The translations under genes were made by a program, and so were the position numbers. Under the pieces are notes generated by a model, which worked only from the letters and a program-made list of their open reading frames with translations, did no database searches and was not told the DNA's origin. Positions 40,001-46,000 of a stretch of DNA of 64,000 nt are shown here, one piece after another. Each line of letters starts with the position of its first letter. Positions within the stretch are counted from its first letter, which is position 1. Source of the stretch: Atriophallophorus winterbourni (Eukaryota > Platyhelminthes > Trematoda > Plagiorchiida > Microphallidae); NCBI GenBank assembly GCA_013407085.1, contig JACCGJ010014003.1:24222-88221 (forward strand). Reading direction: 5' to 3'.

Positions 40001-43000
40001 ATCACATTGTTATCCGTGTGTTTCCCGTTTTAGCAAAGGTCAAGTGAATACAGTTCATTGGGGCAGTGCCCATTATCGATTCGCCTACGATTCCCTCGAT
40101 CGCCTCAAGTCAGCGGATCTGGGAAGTCCAATGGATTCCGTGATGTATCAGTACACAGATGATCGTGTTCCTTATCAAGTGAGTTCCGCTATTTTTATTC
40201 CATTCGCACTATGCGCATCAATTGTCCTTTGGTTCAAGGCCTGATTGGGAATAAAATTTTCACAATCCCCGCTTGTTGAGTGGTATTTTTGTCCTCTTCT
40301 TCTTTTGTGCGACTATCTCCTCCTAGAGGATGAGTCGACTTCAATGAAGGGTCTTGGGAATTTGGATACAAAGCGGCGTCCCCATCACCACTCGGAGTGG
40401 CCTTTGCACAACCAAGTGCGACCTGCAAGGCAGCTGGGAGCAGCCAGGAAGACGTGATGTCCTCGGTCTAACCTGTAACTGTTTTGAATGTCTGAGATTC
40501 CGCATCAACCTTGTGCTTTTAGCACATTGGTACAACCTCATTGGCTGATGGTTTATACGTATACTTGCCACTTGCCAACGTTTTATCGACCACAATGATG
40601 TCAGTACGCAACTTGTGGGGAAGACAGAATTGGTGTAGCGATCACGGGCGCGCACACTTTGTACGGAGAATCGCATTGTTTCCTGTGGATACCAGCAGTA
40701 GCCTTTGGTTACCTCATCCCCAAGCATATTTATTTCTACCAGTGGACGCTTTACATTTGATTATTTATTGATGCCTTTCGAATGTTCAGGTTATTATTAT
40801 TTGTTGAACAAATGTTTATGTTAATTAAACTGGTTCCTTTCTTTTAACAGTCTCTTTTGTTATCCTCCCACACGTGTTACCACTAATATCTGTTCATTCG
40901 CAAGTTTTTCCCCTCATTTATTTTGCAGCCTACGACAATCACCGTTAGTGGTCTCGGTCAATTCAAGTTAATCTATACAAAGCGATCATCGTTCCAGTAT
41001 GATCGCGCACTGAGCCATGGTTTGTCGCACATCATCACACCATCTGGTCTGAGCCGAACCTTTTTTACCTCCTTGAGTTTGGGGCTACGGCGTTTGTTGT
41101 ACACGCCATGGCCGGGAGCTCCCGGACCGTGGATTTACGAATGGGGTGCAGATTCGTACGCGGACGCGGTCCCGTCAATCGGTGAGGCACTTGTTCGCTT
41201 CATTTGGTCCAGTGGACGCCGAAGACTAACGTGGTTCGGTCGAGAGAATTGCCTTGTACACGATCAGACTAGCGTTTTGTGGAAGTGGCATGACATCGAT
41301 CCTCTCCCCGGGGATCCGATAGCACGAGCTCCTGAAGTGCAGCTGACTGACGCGCAATCTGGTTATCGATTATCGACGTGGAGAAGTTATCACGGGCCCC
41401 TGGTGGATACGTTCCGTGTACAACAGAGCATTCCGGGTGCGCATAAAGCACACCCCTCTTTGGGTGGACTATTGCATGCATTCTTCCGTTACACATACGA
41501 CGAGAATCTCAAGGTCAGTTCCTAATTGTGTTGCTCATTTCGGATCCGCTTGCCCGCCCGTCTTCTTGTTTCGCACTTGCTTATCTGCTTTTCCTGCTTC
41601 GTATTGAGTGGCATTTTCTCTGCGTCCAGACCTGTCATCATCAGCATTACACCGGTAGCCTGTACCGAATGCTTAACTGCCACACAACCATTAAAAAGTA
41701 AAATCCTAAAAGATGGGAAAGGATGGGACTTAAATAGCTGCGGATTCTATAGAAGAGTAAGCACAAGCAAACTGGGAAGAGGTGCCTACACCTCGTGAAC
41801 GAGTAGAGCGACATCAGCATGGCAGCTTCCTTGCGACTTTCACTGTCATGCATCATAACAAGCTTTTCTCGTCCAGACCTGTGCTTCATGATAATGATGA
41901 TGCTAATTTAGGTGAACCTCGGTTTGTAGCTCTCTGTATCTATTTGCTAATCCTGGTTAATGAAGTTGAAAGCCGATGTGCTTTAACAATTACTTAAGAT
42001 AAACCAAATTGAGCCCCTGTCGAGGGTCATCTTTACGTACTTTCTAGCTAAGTTGTATACGTACATGCATACTTACTTACTAATTCACATTTATACAGTG
42101 GAGCTCACTATTCAGGTTAACCTCGATGAAAATTCGACTTACCAACAAAAGCCTACCAGATGTGACTCTGCTAACGCCATTAGCTTTAGGGATTGTTGTG
42201 AAAATCATGTTAAATGGATTCCACTGTACGTGCATAGATAATGCTAGGTGCTACAATGTGTTTCGCTTCATTTCGTGTGGCCTGCAATAGGCTGGAGTTG
42301 AGTAAGCTCATCCTAACGGGGTTTTCATTTCACACTACTCAGCTGGTTCGAATCCACTCGCTGCTCTACGCTCAGTCTGACGCGTTCGATCAAATCCCCG
42401 ACCCGAATCCGGATCAAGTTGTGGTCGACGAGGAGACGGTGATCAAGCGCGATGCAACCACCGGTCAAGTGCTAAGCATTCGTAACCTCGATGTGGTGCA
42501 CCGTCCGCGTCTGGTCTCAATCACCTGTGCGTCGAAAGGCTTGCAACTGAATCGTCACTATGACGAGCAAGGTCGGCTTCGAGAAGTCGTCTTATCCACC
42601 GTGAGTTGTCCGTCTTTTAAGCATGATGATTGCTGATTTGGATGCAGTTTGCTTACTTAACGTCGTTGTCATTTTTCCCCATCTCTCTGTGATTCCTTTG
42701 TCCCTTTCATCTCAGTTTTTCTCGTGTCACCATGTTTGTGTCACATGATCTAAAATACGCGATTCCGTTGCGTCGGGTTTACCTGTGCCAATTTGTGTGA
42801 CGATGCGTTTTCGTCAAAGGTTCATTTTTGTCGATCGATTATGTTTTTCATTTCGTGTGGTTTGCTTTTCGTCTGGCTCCGTTTATCACCTGGTGGGTAT
42901 GTTTATGATTCTCGCGGTCATTTTATCTATTCTTACCTTTCGACACTTTCCGATTGAGAGTGGTGGGGTTTTGCGATTGAATTGCTTGGAAAATCGTTGT

Positions 43001-46000
43001 GTTTGAATGAACAGTCAAGTGTCTGCACATTTTCTGTTAATTTAATACAGATTTCTTACTTGTGTTTTTGTTGGCCTCCTTCGGTTCATGTCGACTGTGG
43101 ATGTACATCACAAACACATGATGATTCCATACCCCGCTTCATGAGATCAATCTCTCCCACGTCGAACCATATAACTTCTCACATAAATTCGTAAATTAGC
43201 AAACGCACACCACCACACAGGCGCTTTGTTTCGTTGGTCTAAGTTTGGGAAACCTCAGAATATCTCCTCCCATGAGCAGCCTAATGCTGTGGCGCCTCGT
43301 CAAGCTCCATTCTTGTGATTGTGTCCAAACACTTTACGGTCAACGTTCTTTCCGTTTGATCTCTTTTTATATCGCTACAGTGACGTGTTATCGATCCATA
43401 TTTCGATGCGTCGTAGTGTAAGGTGTTCGCCAGCTTTAAACTGCACGACTCAGATCACCCACGGATGTGCAATCATGCAGCACTTCTGATTTGCCGCCGT
43501 TAGGAGGTGCATGCGGAGACACGCCTGGGTATCACTGCCGTTTCAATGGTTCTTTCTTTTCTACCTGTCTAGGCTTGGGCAACCTGACCGTATCTTAGTC
43601 TGCTGGAACGAGTGCCAGCTGTTTAACTAGGATCTCCCATTGTTGGCCCATTCACAGTCCACGGTTCTTTCAGCACATTTGCTTCGTCGATGCCTGCGTG
43701 ATTAATACCCTTGATCATTATATTATTCAACTCATCTGTAATTCTCAATGTCACTTAAGCAACAAATGCTCCAACAACGCTCACGGGACTTTAGGTATTA
43801 CGAATAGTGCGCGAACGAAATAAAAAAAAATCGGCACCGCTGGAAGCCCATTTCATGTCAACTGGTGTTCAAGCACTGCGATTTAGTACTGCAACGTAAG
43901 TTGCTCTCCGTGAAAGCAACAAAAACCCACAGACGAATCGTTTTTGAACGCATAATACAGGTTCTTACAAAACAACCAGAGAATTACTTAGCGTGTTTCA
44001 TCAAGTGACGGACTAAAGTAAAGTCTTCAATTTAAAAAATGCTAGCATGTTTGTATTTCGCTCGATTTTAACATTCGTTGCCGCATGACTGCCATTGTAC
44101 ACCTATCGATCTGCCTTTATCTCGCTGCTTTTTTGAAATTCCACTTTCGGTGCTATGTTATCTCACACGTTGCATGGGCTTTCATGTTCAGCTTTCGGTA
44201 CGAAGGGACTCTCTGTACAATCTGTCCTTCGTCTACCAACCAAACTCGCTGGATTTGTTTCAACAACGCGAAGAACAACGTGGACACGTACCTCGTTGGG
44301 TAAACTTTGTTCATGGTCCCGGAGGTCGCCTTGAGGCGATCGACCGTGAAGAAGCCGGCTCCAGTTTGCGGTCTCACACGGTATTGGTTCATAACACTGA
44401 AGGACGCGTGGCTCGCTTGCGAATCGCTGTCTCCGATCCACAGCTGGTTTTACCTGGTCAAGAACCGAGTGGTGCTACCAGCCGCTCGGAGGAATTACAA
44501 TTTGTCTACGATGCCCGGGGGTTGTTGAAACGGCGTGGAAACTGGCATTACACGTTTGATCAAGACGGCTTTTTGACAGAACGTCGTCTGCATGACGACC
44601 AAGTTATCGATCGTTTTGCATACAATAGTAAAGGTTTGTTGATTTTGGCGGAGCGTTCGATCGACGAAAACGCTTCTGAATATTCTCCAGCGGTGGAGAA
44701 TTTCAATTATTCTCCTCCAATCGATGATGATATAGGATTGAAGCGTTCGTTTCGTGTGCAGTACGTGTACGACGAACAGGACCGTCTTGTTGTCGTCAGG
44801 GATACTTTGACCATTCGGGATTTCGTTCAATATTTCTATGCCCATCCCGAGCATCCACGCCGACCGACGCATATCTTCCATCACGGAAAACTGCTCGCTG
44901 TTCGATTGCATTATGATCTAGCCAATGACCATGTGGCTGTGGTCGAAGAACTGGATCAGTTGCATACCAATTTAAACAATTGGGGTGGTCCCAACAAACA
45001 TGGTGAAAAACGTTTGTACTTTGTGATCACCAACAATGAAGGCGCGCCGGTTGCTTTGATTTCTGATGAAAGTCAGGTAAGTCAGTGTGAAATTTGATGA
45101 TACTGTTAGTGATGTTAATGATGATATTTTTACTTGTTCCTACTAAATTCCAGACCGTCTTGACTCTTGAATACTCCGTAACTGGTATTCGTCGTTTAAT
45201 GATGCCAAATCGGAGCCAATACGGCATCCAGCCATCACTACATGAATGGAAGCTTCCGTTCGGTCACGCTGGATGTCTCGTCGATATTCACACAGGTTTC
45301 TTATTCTGTCCACACAATCGTCGTGGTCCCTACGATCCGCTCGGTGCCACTTTTCTGACTCCTGATTGGTATCGTCTGTTGAACAATCGTTTGCATTTAT
45401 TCCGAGACCCATCAGTACTGGACACTCACAAATGGGGTCCAATTGAACAGCACCAGCTAGCAATCTCGACAATTGGTTTGCTCGATCGCCTGTCTATAGC
45501 AATCACGTCACCCGATTGGTGGCTTCAACAAGCGGGTCTGGATCTCCGCTTCTTGATGCCTGAAGCACAGCCGTGTGATGGATTAGTTGATCAGCAAAAC
45601 ACCGAGACGCCGTTTTGCTCAACCGCTTCGTGGTCCAGACGATTTGAAGATCTGCCTGTAATCCAATCAAGTAAACTCACTCCTGGAGTTGCGGACGGAA
45701 CTGGACTGCCTCGGTTGCTATTCGAGCAACGAAATTGGAAGGAATTGGTTCACCTTCTACCGTGCGAAACTGTCTTCGGTCCTGAGGTGAGCCTTGGTGC
45801 TTTAAAATTTCCCTATGAGTATCTTGGCATCTACCCTCAATTGTATGAGTTGATTTGTACTCATTCATAAATATTCTTCGATTGCTCATTGGTTTATTTT
45901 CACTTTTCTAGGTTATCATTTCATTGGACACGAGAGGGATAATTCATTTGCAACATCCTATCGGACCAGCCCCTGTTAAATCTCCTTCGGGTGACTTCCC

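Larger units (their letters stand above)
40179..44191. other. Introns 22-24 (non-exon parts)
   Basis: Repeat A, repeat B, an RTE end and a SINE-like copy. 40460-40928, 42601-43050 and 43610-44191 show nothing recognised. Confidence 0.7.

Noticed and set aside
42340..42356. TGGTTCGAATCCAC as a tRNA B box
   Set aside because: It lies inside teneurin exon 24 and codes for conserved shell residues; no A box or cloverleaf precedes it.
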